Below, piece after piece: positions 35,517 through 44,307 of a DNA stretch of 64,000 bases. Source of the stretch: LMUY01 sp965199165. Lineage in GTDB: Bacteria; Pseudomonadota; Alphaproteobacteria; Acetobacterales; Acetobacteraceae. The translations under genes and the position numbers were made by a program. The notes under the pieces were generated by a model. It worked only from the letters and a program-made list of their open reading frames with translations, was not told the origin of the DNA and did not search any database. Numbering within the stretch: position 1 is the stretch's first letter; the number at the start of each line of letters is the position of its first letter. The stretch is taken from the NCBI GenBank assembly GCA_965199165.1, contig OZ240681.1, forward strand, positions 2,418,001 through 2,482,000, read 5' to 3'.

Positions 35517-36419
35517 ATGTCCTCCATCAACACGAACACCGCCGCCTACGTGGCCCTCCAGTCCCTGAACCAGACCAGCTCCGCCTTGCAGACGGCGCAG
35601 AAGGAAATTTCCACCGGCTATCGCGTCAACGACGCGACGGACGATGGCGGCGCCTTCGCCGTGGCGCAGAAGGTCCGCTCGGACGTCAGCGCGCTGACCA
35701 GCGTCAACCAGCAGCTGGGCAATGCCCAGGGCCTGGTCACGACGACGGTCTCCTCGCTCACCAGCATCTCCAACTCGTTTACCGACGCCAAGGCGCTGCT
35801 GGTGAAGATCGCCGACGACAGCATCTCGGACGACCAGCGCAACCAGTACATCACCTCGTTCAAGTCGCTGGTCTCCAGCGTGGCGGACGACGTCGACGGG
35901 TCGACCTATAACGGGCAGACCTTGCTGGGTGCTGCGTCCGGCGCGGTCGCCGGCACGTCGAAGACGGTCATCAGCAACGAGTCCGGTGCCGTCAGCACGA
36001 TCAGCTCCGAGGATAACAGCGGCACTGCCGGTGCACTCGCGGCGTTGATCGGCGGCACGTTCTCGCGCAGCGCGGCTGGCGTCGACACGTTCAGCGGCGT
36101 CGGCTTCACCAGCGCGTCCGACGCCCAGACCGCGGCCGCTGCCGCGCTGGTCACCGGCGCCGGGTTCGACACCGCGCAGACGGCGGTGGCCAACCAGCTG
36201 AACCAGGCTGGTGCGGACTCGAACTACCTGAACAGCCAGATCACGTTCAACAGCAACAAGATCGACAGCCTGAACTCGGGCCTCGGTGCGCTGGTGGACG
36301 CCGACCTGTCGAAGGAGTCGGCGGTGCTGCAGTCGCTGCAGATCAAGCAGCAATTGGGCACCCAGGCGCTTTCGATCGCCAACCAGGCACCGCAGAGCCT
36401 GCTGAGCCTGTTCAAGTAA
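35517..36419 (+). CDS. fliC: Flagellin
   Basis: The filament subunit (300 aa), a short flagellin with conserved ends and a small variable centre. The N-terminus reads NTAAYVALQSLNQTSSALQT and ISTGYRVNDATDDGGAFAVA; the C-terminus SKESAVLQSLQIKQQLGTQA and SIANQAPQSLLSLFK, the D0 helices that pack in the core. AAGG lies 10 bases before the ATG. The gene is followed by a strong GC hairpin and by flbT and flaF, the alphaproteobacterial flagellin-control pair. Confidence 0.96.
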   Translation: MSSINTNTAAYVALQSLNQTSSALQTAQKEISTGYRVNDATDDGGAFAVAQKVRSDVSALTSVNQQLGNAQGLVTTTVSSLTSISNSFTDAKALLVKIADDSISDDQRNQYITSFKSLVSSVADDVDGSTYNGQTLLGAASGAVAGTSKTVISNESGAVSTISSEDNSGTAGALAALIGGTFSRSAAGVDTFSGVGFTSASDAQTAAAAALVTGAGFDTAQTAVANQLNQAGADSNYLNSQITFNSNKIDSLNSGLGALVDADLSKESAVLQSLQIKQQLGTQALSIANQAPQSLLSLFK

Positions 36420-36429
36420 CCGGCCCAAC

Positions 36430-36457
36430 CCGGAGGCGGCGTCACCGCCGCCTCCGG
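36430..36457 (+). terminator. Strong GC hairpin after flagellin
   Basis: A perfect 12-base stem, arms 36430-36441 and 36446-36457 (CCGGAGGCGGCG pairs with CGCCGCCTCCGG) around TCAC, starts 11 bases after the flagellin stop. The run after it (TGTCTGCC) is not T-rich, so it is a weak intrinsic terminator at best; it may protect the abundant flagellin mRNA. Confidence 0.6.
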
Positions 36458-36491
36458 TGTCTGCCCCGCAAGTCTCTTCGCAGGATGCCCG

Positions 36492-36923
36492 ATGTCCAAC
36501 CTAGTTCTCGAATTGCGTCCAGGCGAGGTGATGATCGTGAACGGGGCGCCGATCCGCTTCCGCACGAAGTCCCGCTTGGAACTGACCGCGCATGCCCGGT
36601 TCCTGTTCGGCAAGCAGATCATGCAGCCGGACCAGGCGGACAGCCCGGCGCGCCGCATCTATTTCGCCCTGCAATCCGCCTATATCGGCGTCGACGAGGA
36701 GCGCCCGCGAGGACTGGAAGCGGCCCGTGCGCTGATCGCGGCGTTCAAGGGCGCCACATCCTCGGCGCTGGCGCGCGAAATCCTCGACCGGGCGATGGCC
36801 GCCGCCGAGGCGGACGATTGCTACGGCGCGCTCAAGCTGGCCCGCCGCATCATTCGCCACGAAGACACCGTGCTGGGCCGCGACAGGGTGGATGCCCCGG
36901 TCGCCATGCAAGCCGCCGAGTAA
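36492..36923 (+). CDS. flbT: Flagellin translation regulator FlbT
   Basis: A 143-aa RNA-binding regulator that in Caulobacter binds the flagellin mRNA leader and lowers its translation until the hook is finished. The start LVLELRPGEVMIVNGAPIRF and the following RTKSRLELTAHARFLFGKQI fit FlbT, as does IYFALQSAYIGVDEERP. It is placed right after flagellin and before flaF, as in other alphaproteobacteria. Here the likely target is the hairpin-bearing flagellin leader at 35,464. The mechanism in this organism is inferred. Confidence 0.93.
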   Translation: MSNLVLELRPGEVMIVNGAPIRFRTKSRLELTAHARFLFGKQIMQPDQADSPARRIYFALQSAYIGVDEERPRGLEAARALIAAFKGATSSALAREILDRAMAAAEADDCYGALKLARRIIRHEDTVLGRDRVDAPVAMQAAE

Positions 36924-36933
36924 GGAGTAGCCT

Positions 36934-37278
36934 ATGTCTGCCTACATGCAGGCCAGCCGAGCCTACCAGACATCGTCGGAGAGCCGCAGCCTGCGTGCGC
37001 AGGAGGCCGACATCTTCCGTCGTGCCAACGGCGCCATGCGGACGGCGCTGAACGGCACGGAGATCGACCGCGTGCGCGCCGTCGCCGACAACCGCCGGCT
37101 GTGGCTGACGGTGCTGGGCCTGGTGCAGGACCCGCACAACCAGTTGCCCGTCCCGGTCCGCGCGTCGCTCACATCCATCGGGCGTTCCGTCCAGCGCGAG
37201 ATGGACGCGTCCTCGCCCGACCTCGATTTCCTGATCTCGGTCAACGAGAACGTCTCGGCAGGATTGTCGACCCGCTAG
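36934..37278 (+). CDS. flaF: Flagellar biosynthesis regulator FlaF
   Basis: A 114-aa partner of FlbT that is needed for flagellin synthesis or secretion in alphaproteobacteria. The typical sequence SRAYQTSSESRSLRAQEADI is at the start, then VADNRRLWLTVLGLVQDPHN, and SIGRSVQREMDA-type residues near 75-90. Its position between flbT and the DUF1217 gene is standard. A GGAG precedes the ATG by about 6 bases. Confidence 0.92.
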   Translation: MSAYMQASRAYQTSSESRSLRAQEADIFRRANGAMRTALNGTEIDRVRAVADNRRLWLTVLGLVQDPHNQLPVPVRASLTSIGRSVQREMDASSPDLDFLISVNENVSAGLSTR

Positions 37279-37280
37279 CC

Positions 37281-38144
37281 ATGAGCGGTTCCATCGCCAG
37301 CATCGGAAGCCTCGTGCTCTCGCTGTTCAACACGGACGACAGCGGTTCCGGCGTGTCCGGGCTGCTGTCCACGATCAACGGCGGCGGCAGCACGGTCAGC
37401 AACGTCAACCCCGTGACGGCCTTGCAGACTGCGGAGGCCAACAGCACGGCGGACATCGCACAGACCGCGGCCGACCCGACGGTCGCCCGCGACATCGCGA
37501 CCTTCCGCTCCAAGGTGGCTTCGGCCACCAGCCCGGCGCAGCTGCTGCAGGACCCGACCGTGCTGCAGGTGCTGCTGACGGCGAACGGGCTGGGCGACCA
37601 GGCGCAGTACCCCGCGCTGGCGCAGAAGGCGCTGCTGTCGGACACCACGGACAGCAACTCGCTCGCCGACACGCTGTCCGACACGACCTGGAAGTCGGTC
37701 GCGTCGACCTACGACTTCGCCAACAAGGGCCTGTCGGTCATCCAGAACCCCCAAGTCCTGAACACCATCGCCAACGGCTATGCCGAGGTGACGTGGCGCA
37801 ATTCCCTGGATGCGACCACGCCGGGCCTCTCGGAGGCACTCACCTTCAAGGACGAGGCCTCGGGCATCAAGTCGGTCGACCAGATCCTGGGCGACGCCAC
37901 CTTGCGCACCGTGGTGACCACGGCGCTGGGCATCCCGGAGCAGATCGCGTTCCAGGACATCGGGGCGCAGGAGCAGGCGATCAGCTCCAAGCTGGACATC
38001 ACGCGGTTCCAGGATCCCAAATTCGTCGAGTCCTTCACCACCCAATACCTGATCGCGGCGGGCAGCGCCGCCAGCAGCAGTGCGAGCAGCTCGGGCACGA
38101 GCCTGGACGCGCTGGCCTATTCCGCCCGCGGCCTGGTGGTGTAG
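37281..38144 (+). CDS. DUF1217 family protein, flagellum-linked
   Basis: A 287-aa protein with no known biochemical function, of the family (DUF1217) often found beside alphaproteobacterial flagellar genes. It is Ala/Ser/Thr-rich with repeated blocks of the form 'DPTVARDIATFRSKVASATS' and 'DPTVLQVLLTANGLG'. The composition and length suggest an exported or filament-associated protein, but there is no clear signal peptide. It starts 2 bp after flaF and ends the plus flagellar arm. Confidence 0.8.
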   Translation: MSGSIASIGSLVLSLFNTDDSGSGVSGLLSTINGGGSTVSNVNPVTALQTAEANSTADIAQTAADPTVARDIATFRSKVASATSPAQLLQDPTVLQVLLTANGLGDQAQYPALAQKALLSDTTDSNSLADTLSDTTWKSVASTYDFANKGLSVIQNPQVLNTIANGYAEVTWRNSLDATTPGLSEALTFKDEASGIKSVDQILGDATLRTVVTTALGIPEQIAFQDIGAQEQAISSKLDITRFQDPKFVESFTTQYLIAAGSAASSSASSSGTSLDALAYSARGLVV

Positions 38145-38209
38145 CGCCTGGCCTTGACCAGCCTGGCCGAAGGGGGAGGATCGTCCGGTCTGCTCCGGAG
38201 GAACCCCCA

Positions 38210-39151
38210 TTGGCCACGCACCGCATCCCCGCCACGCCCGAGACCGTCCGTTGGGGGATCTTCGACGCCGGCTTTCCTCCGCTGCTGACCGTCCAGTCGG
38301 GCGACACGGTCGTGCTGGAATGCGTGTCGGGCACGCCGGAGATGTTGCCGCCCGCCAGCCTGGGCCGCACCGTCCCGCCGGCGCTGCGGGCCATCCATGC
38401 CGCCAATCCGCCGCGCATGGCCGGGCACATCCTCACCGGCCCGGTGGCCATCGCCGGCGCCGAGCCCGGCGACACGCTGGAGGTCCGGATCGACGCGATC
38501 GAGCTCGGGGCGGATTGGGGGTATTGCGGCTTCCGCCCCCTGGCGGGGACCCTGCCGGAGGATTTCCCCGAGCGGTTCGTCAGCCACATCGCCGTCGACC
38601 AGGCCCGCCGGGTAGGCACGCTGCCCTGGGGCACCGAACTGGCGCTGGCACCCTTCTTCGGCGTCATGGGCGTGGCGCCGCCGCCGAACTACGGTGCCAT
38701 CTCCACCAAGGAGCCGCGGGAGCACGGCGGCAACCTCGACAACAAGGAGCTGGGCGCCGGCGCGACGCTGTTCCTGCCGGTATGGGTGCCCGGCGCAAAC
38801 TTCTCCGCCGGCGACGGCCACGGCGTGCAGGGCGACGGCGAGGTCTGCATCAACGCGCTGGAGACCTGCCTGACCGGCACCTTCACCTTCGTGCTGCACA
38901 AGAAGGATGGGCTGGCCTATCCCCGGGGCGAGACCGCCACCCACTACATCAGCATGGGCATGAACGAGGACCTCGACCTCGCGATGAAGCAGGCACTGCG
39001 CCAGATGATCGCCTTCATCTGCGGGCGGACCAACCTGTCGCGGGAGCAGGCCTACGCCTTCTGCTCGCTGGCGGTCGATTTCCGCGTGACGCAGACGGTC
39101 AACGGCGAGAAGGGCGTGCACGGCATGCTGCGCAAGGGTTTGCTGTTCTAG
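38210..39151 (+). CDS. Acetamidase/formamidase family protein
   Basis: A 313-aa amidase that would release ammonia from formamide, acetamide or a similar small amide. The fold is seen in GDTVVLECVSG, HILTGPVAIAGAEPGDTLEV, the metal/active-site region FFGVMGVAPPP, and GDGHGVQGDGEVCINALET, with the Asp/His residues of the family. The TTG at 38210 is the likely start since GGAGGAA ends 6 bases upstream. It is preceded by the DUF1217 gene and followed by gcrA, with no sign of an operon. The substrate is not fixed by the sequence. Confidence 0.9.
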   Translation: MATHRIPATPETVRWGIFDAGFPPLLTVQSGDTVVLECVSGTPEMLPPASLGRTVPPALRAIHAANPPRMAGHILTGPVAIAGAEPGDTLEVRIDAIELGADWGYCGFRPLAGTLPEDFPERFVSHIAVDQARRVGTLPWGTELALAPFFGVMGVAPPPNYGAISTKEPREHGGNLDNKELGAGATLFLPVWVPGANFSAGDGHGVQGDGEVCINALETCLTGTFTFVLHKKDGLAYPRGETATHYISMGMNEDLDLAMKQALRQMIAFICGRTNLSREQAYAFCSLAVDFRVTQTVNGEKGVHGMLRKGLLF

Positions 39152-39278
39152 CCGGGCGCCACGCTACGGCTTGTGTGTCTTTGTCGAGTTACCCACAACT
39201 TTCTGTGCTTGTCCGCTGGTGCCGCGTGCTCCTGCCCGCTACCGTATGTTGCGGTCGGAACGGGGAAGGGCACAACGG

Positions 39279-39764
39279 ATGGACTGGACAGACGAGGTCA
39301 TCGGGCGCCTGAAGGCTCTTTGGGCACAGGGGGTGTCCACCGCGGAGATCGGCCGCCGGCTTGGCGTGTCCAAGAATGCCGTCGTCGGAAAAGCGCATCG
39401 CCTGCTGTTGGAAGCCCGGCCGTCACCCATCCGGCGCGGCCCACCCGTCGCGGCGCCGAAGCGCCCGGCGATCCGGCGGTCGGTCGGCCCCACTTTGCCG
39501 GCCATGGCCCCGGCGGCGGCGGCCGAGCGGGAGCGGCCGGCCCCCGCCCCGGCGCCTGCAGCCCCCGCGCCGGCGCCCGTGCTGCGCGCCGTCAAGCGCG
39601 CCCCGGGCGGCCGGTTGGTGGCGTGCTGCTGGCCGATCGGGGAGCCGGGCACGCGGACGTTCCGCTTCTGCGATGCGGAGTCGTTGCCCGGCAAACCGTA
39701 TTGCGTGACCCATGCCGCGCTGGCCTATGTGAAGGTGCGGGACCGGAGGGAGGAGGCGGCCTGA
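39279..39764 (+). CDS. gcrA: Cell-cycle regulator GcrA
   Basis: A sigma-70-bound regulator (161 aa) that in Caulobacter works with CcrM methylation at GANTC sites to control cell division and motility genes. The N-terminal HTH reads MDWTDEVIGRLKALWAQGVS then TAEIGRRLGVSKNAVVGK. A Pro/Ala-rich linker (about 65-110) leads to the conserved C-terminal part with ACCWPIGEPGTRTFRFC and GKPYCVTHAALAY. The ATG at 39279 is chosen over a longer upstream frame because GGGGAAGGG lies 8 bases before it and the HTH starts there. The gene is alone, between an amidase and a cold-shock gene. Confidence 0.94.
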   Translation: MDWTDEVIGRLKALWAQGVSTAEIGRRLGVSKNAVVGKAHRLLLEARPSPIRRGPPVAAPKRPAIRRSVGPTLPAMAPAAAAERERPAPAPAPAAPAPAPVLRAVKRAPGGRLVACCWPIGEPGTRTFRFCDAESLPGKPYCVTHAALAYVKVRDRREEAA

Positions 39765-39810
39765 CCGCGAACGCCTGCGCGCCCTCATGATTTCGTTGCG
39801 TATTGCGACA

Positions 39811-39839
39811 TGTCACCGTAGCGTATCGAACGGGTGACA
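39811..39839 (+). promoter_or_regulatory. Leader hairpin upstream of the cold-shock gene
   Basis: TGTCACC (39811-39817) and GGTGACA (39833-39839) form a 7-base stem around 15 bases, about 80 bases before the csp ATG. Long structured leaders are typical of csp genes, so this could be a thermosensing part or an operator. Confidence 0.3.
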
Positions 39840-39918
39840 GGACGGGGCGTCCACCCGGAGCGGTTGTTCTGGGCGGGCGCCGGATCGGCCTGTTCCTTGT
39901 CAGGCAGGGAAGGCGGGC

Positions 39919-40128
39919 ATGACTGTTGGCGTCGTCAAGTGGTTCAATCCGACCAAGGGCTACGGGTTCATCGCACCCGACACCGGCGGCAAGGACGTGT
40001 TTGTCCATATCAGCGCCGTCCAGCGGGCGGGCCTGCGCAACTTGAACGAGGGTCAGAAGATCAAGTTCGAGGTGGAGCAGCAGCAGAACGGCCGGGCGGC
40101 CGCGGTCGATCTCGTCGCCGCGGAGTAG
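39919..40128 (+). CDS. Cold-shock domain protein
   Basis: A 69-aa nucleic-acid chaperone of the CspA family, one OB-fold. RNA-binding motifs KGYGFI (about 13-18) and DVFVHI (about 27-32) are intact; the start VKWFNPTKGYGFIAPD and the later EGQKIKFEVEQQ are standard. A GGGAAGG site stands before the ATG. Together with the long, hairpin-bearing leader it looks like a normal temperature- or growth-controlled csp gene. Which paralogue it is cannot be told from this window. Confidence 0.95.
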   Translation: MTVGVVKWFNPTKGYGFIAPDTGGKDVFVHISAVQRAGLRNLNEGQKIKFEVEQQQNGRAAAVDLVAAE

Positions 40129-40172
40129 TGGCGGCTCTTGAACCGACATCGACTGCCTTGTAGCTAGGCAGG

Positions 40173-40841
40173 ATGACCATCCGTCTCAACCCCACCCTGG
40201 CAGCGCCGCGTCGTGCGGCTGCGGCCCTCGATGCCGATGCGGTCCGCTCCGCCTACCGAAGATGGGCTTCGGTGTACGACATGCTGTTTGGCGGCGTTTC
40301 CGCGCCGGGGCGCCGCCGCGCGGTCGCCGCGGTCAACGCCCTGCCGGGCCGTGACGTGCTGGAGGTCGGCGTCGGCACCGGGCTGGCACTGCCGCATTAT
40401 GGCGCGCAGAAGCGAGTGACCGGCATCGACCTGTCGTCGGACATGCTGGCCCGCGCCCGCGCCCGAGTGGAGCGGGAGGTGCTGGGCAACGTGGTGGCGC
40501 TCCAGGAGCAGGATGCCGAAGCGACCGGCTTCGCGGAGGGCCAGTTCGACATCGCCGTCGCCATGTTCGTTGCGTCCGTCGTGCCGAACCCGCGGCGGCT
40601 GCTGGCGGAGATGCGCCGGGTGGTCAAGCCGGGTGGCACCCTGCTGTTCGTCAACCACTTCGCTGCCACAAGCGGGCCGCGGCTCGCGGTCGAGCGGGCG
40701 ATGGCTCCGGCCGGTCGTGCGCTGGGCTGGCATCCGGACTTCAAGACCGAGGCGTTGTTGCCGCCGGACGATTTAACCCGCGCCGTCAGCAGTTCGGTGC
40801 CGCCGCTAGGCCTTTTCACCCTGATCCAACTCCCCAACTAG
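40173..40841 (+). CDS. SAM-dependent methyltransferase, PmtA-like (phosphatidylethanolamine N-methyltransferase type)
   Basis: A 222-aa class I methyltransferase. Motif I VLEVGVGTGLALPHY (about 62-76) binds S-adenosylmethionine, followed by GIDLSSDMLARAR and FDIAVAMFVASVVPNP, and the C-terminal NHFAATSGPR and LGLFTLIQLPN. The family includes the Rhodobacter-type PmtA, which makes phosphatidylcholine from phosphatidylethanolamine, but ubiquinone-type methylases look alike, so the substrate is inferred. A short hairpin (40153-40171) ends against the AGG just before the ATG. It lies just before the oxidase genes with no link in function. Confidence 0.85.
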   Translation: MTIRLNPTLAAPRRAAAALDADAVRSAYRRWASVYDMLFGGVSAPGRRRAVAAVNALPGRDVLEVGVGTGLALPHYGAQKRVTGIDLSSDMLARARARVEREVLGNVVALQEQDAEATGFAEGQFDIAVAMFVASVVPNPRRLLAEMRRVVKPGGTLLFVNHFAATSGPRLAVERAMAPAGRALGWHPDFKTEALLPPDDLTRAVSSSVPPLGLFTLIQLPN

Positions 40842-40909
40842 AGCGTCGTTGCCGCCCCGACCTTGATCTGCGGCAAGCGGTCGGATAGGTCCGGTGCAGT
40901 GACGCGCGT

Positions 40910-41767
40910 ATGGGGATTTTGGGGCAGATGAAGCAAATCCGGCGGTTGTCCATGCTGCCCGCCTTGGCTGCGCTGACCCTGGTTGGCGCGACGACCGCCC
41001 ATGCACAGACGCCGAGCCCGTGGGCCATCGGCATGCAGACCTCGCACAGCCCGGTCGAGAGCGGCATCCAGAGCCTGCACACCCTGGTCAACGTGCTGAT
41101 GATCGGGGTGGTGATCTTCGTGGCGGCGCTGCTCGGCTACGTCATCTGGAAGTTCAACAGCAAGCGCCATCCGGTCGCAAGCCGCACCAGCCACAACACC
41201 ATCCTCGAAGTCGCCTGGACTGTGCTGCCCGTGCTGATCCTGGTGGTGATCGCCATCCCGTCGTTCAAGCTGGTGTATTTCGAGGACCGGGTCCGCGACG
41301 CGGACCTGACGATTAAGGTGACGGGCCACCAGTGGTATTGGGAATACGGCTACCCGGACAGCGCCAACATCCATTTCGACAGCTACATGGTGGCCGACGA
41401 GGACATCAAGCCCGGGCAAATCCGCCGCCTGTCGGTGGACAACCCCCTCGTCGTGCCGGCCGGCAAGAACATCCGCATCCTGACCACCGGTGCCGACGTG
41501 ATCCACAGCTTCTTCATCCCCTCGCTTGGCGTGCAGCGCTACGCGATCCCCGGCCGCACGATCGAGACCTGGATGAAGGTCGACAAGCCGGGCGACTACT
41601 ATGGCGAGTGCAACCAGATCTGTGGCACCAACCATAGCGCCATGCCGATCCACGTGCAGGCGGTGACGGACGCCGACTACAAGACGTGGCTGGACCAGGC
41701 GAAGACCAAGTTCGCCAGCGACGCGGGTCCGGGGACCTCGCACTACGCGGCCCTCACCCCACAGTAA
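40910..41767 (+). CDS. ctaC: Cytochrome c oxidase subunit II (aa3 type)
   Basis: Subunit II (285 aa), which takes electrons from cytochrome c through the CuA centre. A signal-like N-terminus (LSMLPALAALTLVGATTAHA) is followed by two membrane segments (about 62-85 and 103-124) and a periplasmic CuA domain. The copper site is GECNQICGTNHSAMP, with Cys234, Cys238, His242 and Met245; an aromatic stretch GHQWYWEYGYPD precedes it. The ATG at 40910 gives a six-residue leader before a second ATG at 40928, which may be the true start. It is the first gene of the cta cluster. Confidence 0.96.
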   Translation: MGILGQMKQIRRLSMLPALAALTLVGATTAHAQTPSPWAIGMQTSHSPVESGIQSLHTLVNVLMIGVVIFVAALLGYVIWKFNSKRHPVASRTSHNTILEVAWTVLPVLILVVIAIPSFKLVYFEDRVRDADLTIKVTGHQWYWEYGYPDSANIHFDSYMVADEDIKPGQIRRLSVDNPLVVPAGKNIRILTTGADVIHSFFIPSLGVQRYAIPGRTIETWMKVDKPGDYYGECNQICGTNHSAMPIHVQAVTDADYKTWLDQAKTKFASDAGPGTSHYAALTPQ

Positions 41768-41794
41768 TCTCGCCTGCGCAGGAGACACCGGACG

Positions 41795-43384
41795 ATGTCG
41801 GCTACCACCCACGACCACGCGCATGACGACCACCACGGCCATGCGCCGGGTTTCGTGCACCGCTGGCTGTTCTCGACCAACCACAAGGACATCGGCACGC
41901 TGTACCTGATCTTCGCCGTGTGCGCGGGGATCGTGGGCGGCATCCTGTCGCTGATCATGCGCGCGCAGCTCGCCGCGCCAGGCAACCACATCGTCTCCAC
42001 CGGCCAAAACTGGAACACGCTGGTGACGGCGCATGGCCTGATCATGATCTTCTTCACGGTCATGCCGGCGATGATCGGCGGTTTCGGCAACTGGTTCGTC
42101 CCGCTGATGATCGGCGCGCCGGACATGGCGTTCCCGCGGCTGAACAACATCTCCTTCTGGCTTCTGGTGCCGGCTTTCTTCCTGGTGATGGCCGGGCTGC
42201 TGACGGGGCAGGGCGCCGGCTCCGGCTGGACCCTGTACACGCCGCTGTCGGCGCAGCAGGACATCTCCATGGACTACACGCTGTTCGCGCTGCACTTGGC
42301 GGGCATCTCCTCGCTGCTCGGCGCGATCAACTTCATCACGACGATCTTCAACATGCGCACGCCCGGCATGACGCTGCACAAGATGCCGTTGTTCGTGTGG
42401 TCCATGCTGGTGACGGCGTTCCTGCTGCTGCTGGCGATCCCCGTGCTGGCCGGCGCGATCACCATGCTGATCACGGACCGTAACTTCGGCACCTCGTTCT
42501 TCGACCCGAAGGGCGGCGGCGACCCGCTGCTGTTCCAGCACCTGTTCTGGTTCTTCGGCCATCCAGAGGTGTACATCATGATCCTGCCGGGCTTCGGCAT
42601 GATCAGCCACATCGTGTCGACTTTCTCCAAGAAGCCGGTGTTCGGCTACCTGGGCATGGCCTACGCCATGGTGGCGATCGGCGTGGTGGGCTTCGTCGTA
42701 TGGGCGCACCACATGTTCGTGTCCGGCATCAGCGTGGACACGCGGGCCTACTTTATGGCGGCGACGATGATCATCGCCGTGCCGACCGGGATCAAGATCT
42801 TCTCCTGGATCGCGACCATGTGGGGCGGCTCGATCGAGATGAACACGCCGATGCTGTGGGCAGTCGGCTTCATCTTCCTGTTCACGGTCGGCGGCGTGAC
42901 CGGCGTGGTGCTGTCCAATGCCGGTATCGACCAGATCCTGCACAACAGCTACTACGTGGTGGCGCACTTCCACTATGTGCTGTCGCTGGGCGCAGTGTTC
43001 TCGATCTTCGCCGGGTTCTACTACTGGATCGGCAAGATGAGCGGCCACCAGTACCCGGAGTTCTGGGGCAAGGTGCATTTCTGGGTGACGTTCATCGGCG
43101 TGAACCTGACGTTCTTCCCGATGCACTTCCTGGGGCTGAACGGCATGCCGCGCCGCTACCCCGATTACCCCAACGCCTTCGCGGGCTGGAACCACATCGC
43201 GTCCATCGGGTCCTATATTGGCGGCCTGTCGGTGCTGATCTTCCTCTACGTCGTGTTCCGGACGTTCACCTCGAAGGAGAGGCTGGCGGAGAACTACTGG
43301 GGCGAGGGTGCGACGACCCTGGAATGGAGCGTCGCCTCGCCGCCGCCGTTCCACACCTTCGAAGAGCTGCCACGGGTCCGATGA
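41795..43384 (+). CDS. ctaD: Cytochrome c oxidase subunit I (aa3 type)
   Basis: The catalytic subunit (529 aa) with heme a and the heme a3-CuB site. Twelve membrane segments can be followed. Key residues are seen in TAHGLIMIFFTVMPAMIGGF (heme a His), WFFGHPEVYI (CuB His and cross-linked Tyr), VVWAHHMF (two CuB His) and YYVVAHFHYVL (heme a3 and a His). The N-terminus is His/Asp-rich and cytoplasmic. The stop overlaps the ctaB start by 4 bp. This is an A-type aa3 oxidase. Confidence 0.98.
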   Translation: MSATTHDHAHDDHHGHAPGFVHRWLFSTNHKDIGTLYLIFAVCAGIVGGILSLIMRAQLAAPGNHIVSTGQNWNTLVTAHGLIMIFFTVMPAMIGGFGNWFVPLMIGAPDMAFPRLNNISFWLLVPAFFLVMAGLLTGQGAGSGWTLYTPLSAQQDISMDYTLFALHLAGISSLLGAINFITTIFNMRTPGMTLHKMPLFVWSMLVTAFLLLLAIPVLAGAITMLITDRNFGTSFFDPKGGGDPLLFQHLFWFFGHPEVYIMILPGFGMISHIVSTFSKKPVFGYLGMAYAMVAIGVVGFVVWAHHMFVSGISVDTRAYFMAATMIIAVPTGIKIFSWIATMWGGSIEMNTPMLWAVGFIFLFTVGGVTGVVLSNAGIDQILHNSYYVVAHFHYVLSLGAVFSIFAGFYYWIGKMSGHQYPEFWGKVHFWVTFIGVNLTFFPMHFLGLNGMPRRYPDYPNAFAGWNHIASIGSYIGGLSVLIFLYVVFRTFTSKERLAENYWGEGATTLEWSVASPPPFHTFEELPRVR

Positions 43385-44307
43385 GCGACGCCACTCTGAG
43401 CGCCGCCGTACCCTTCGCGGCGGGGGCGGAGTGGCGGGATTGGCTTGCCCTGCTGAAGCCCCGCGTCGTCACGCTCGTGGTGCTGACGGGAATGGTCGGC
43501 ATGCTGGTGGCGCCGGGGCACCTGCATCCCGTGCTCGCGTTCACCACGGTGCTGTGCATCGCCGTGGCGGCCGGGGCCGCGGGTGCCATCAACATGTGGT
43601 ACGACCGCGACATCGACGCTATCATGGGCCGCACCAGCCAGCGGCCCATCCCCGCGGGCCGGATCGCGCCGGGCGAGGCGCTGGCGTTCGGCGTCGTCCT
43701 CGCCGTCGCCTCCGTCCTGCTCATGGCGCTGGCGACCAACGTGGCGGCCGCGGCATGGCTGGCGGTGTCCATCGCGTTCTATGTCTTCGTCTATACCATG
43801 TGGCTGAAGCGCCGTACGCCCCAGAACATCGTCATCGGCGGGGCTGCGGGTGCGTTCCCGCCGATCATCGGCTGGGTTGCCGTTAGTGGCGACGTCAGCG
43901 CCATGCCGCTGCTGCTGTTCGCCATCGTCTTCCTGTGGACGCCGCCGCATTTCTGGTCGCTGGCGCTGTATGCATGCAAGGATTACGGGCGTGCCGGCGT
44001 GCCGATGCTTCCCGTGGTGGCGGGCGCCCGCCACACCAGGCTGCAAATCCTGCTTTACACCCTGGTGTTGGTGCCGGTTTCCCTGCTGCCGTGGATGCTC
44101 GGCTACGCGGGTGCGGTGTACGGGCTGACCGCCGCGGCGCTCGGGCTCGGCTTCGTGCTCAGCGCGATCCTGGTCTGGCGGGACCGGCAGGACGAGGCCG
44201 GCGTCAGCCTGACCAAGGACGCGCCCGCGCGGGCCGCGTTCCGGTTCTCGCTGGCCTATCTGGCGATCCTGTTCGCGGCGGTCGCGGTCGACCATTTCGT
44301 TGGTTGA
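43381..44307 (+). CDS. ctaB: Protoheme IX farnesyltransferase (heme O synthase)
   Basis: A membrane prenyltransferase (308 aa) that makes heme O, the precursor of heme A for the oxidase. Aspartate-rich motif I NMWYDRDIDAIMGRTSQRP (about 72-90) binds farnesyl diphosphate with Mg; nine or so membrane segments follow, and TMWLKRRTPQNIVIGG is the second conserved region. The start at 43381 is set by the ATGA overlap with ctaD; the longer frame is internal to ctaD. It is followed by an overlapping 51-aa gene. Confidence 0.96.
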   Translation: MSDATLSAAVPFAAGAEWRDWLALLKPRVVTLVVLTGMVGMLVAPGHLHPVLAFTTVLCIAVAAGAAGAINMWYDRDIDAIMGRTSQRPIPAGRIAPGEALAFGVVLAVASVLLMALATNVAAAAWLAVSIAFYVFVYTMWLKRRTPQNIVIGGAAGAFPPIIGWVAVSGDVSAMPLLLFAIVFLWTPPHFWSLALYACKDYGRAGVPMLPVVAGARHTRLQILLYTLVLVPVSLLPWMLGYAGAVYGLTAAALGLGFVLSAILVWRDRQDEAGVSLTKDAPARAAFRFSLAYLAILFAAVAVDHFVG

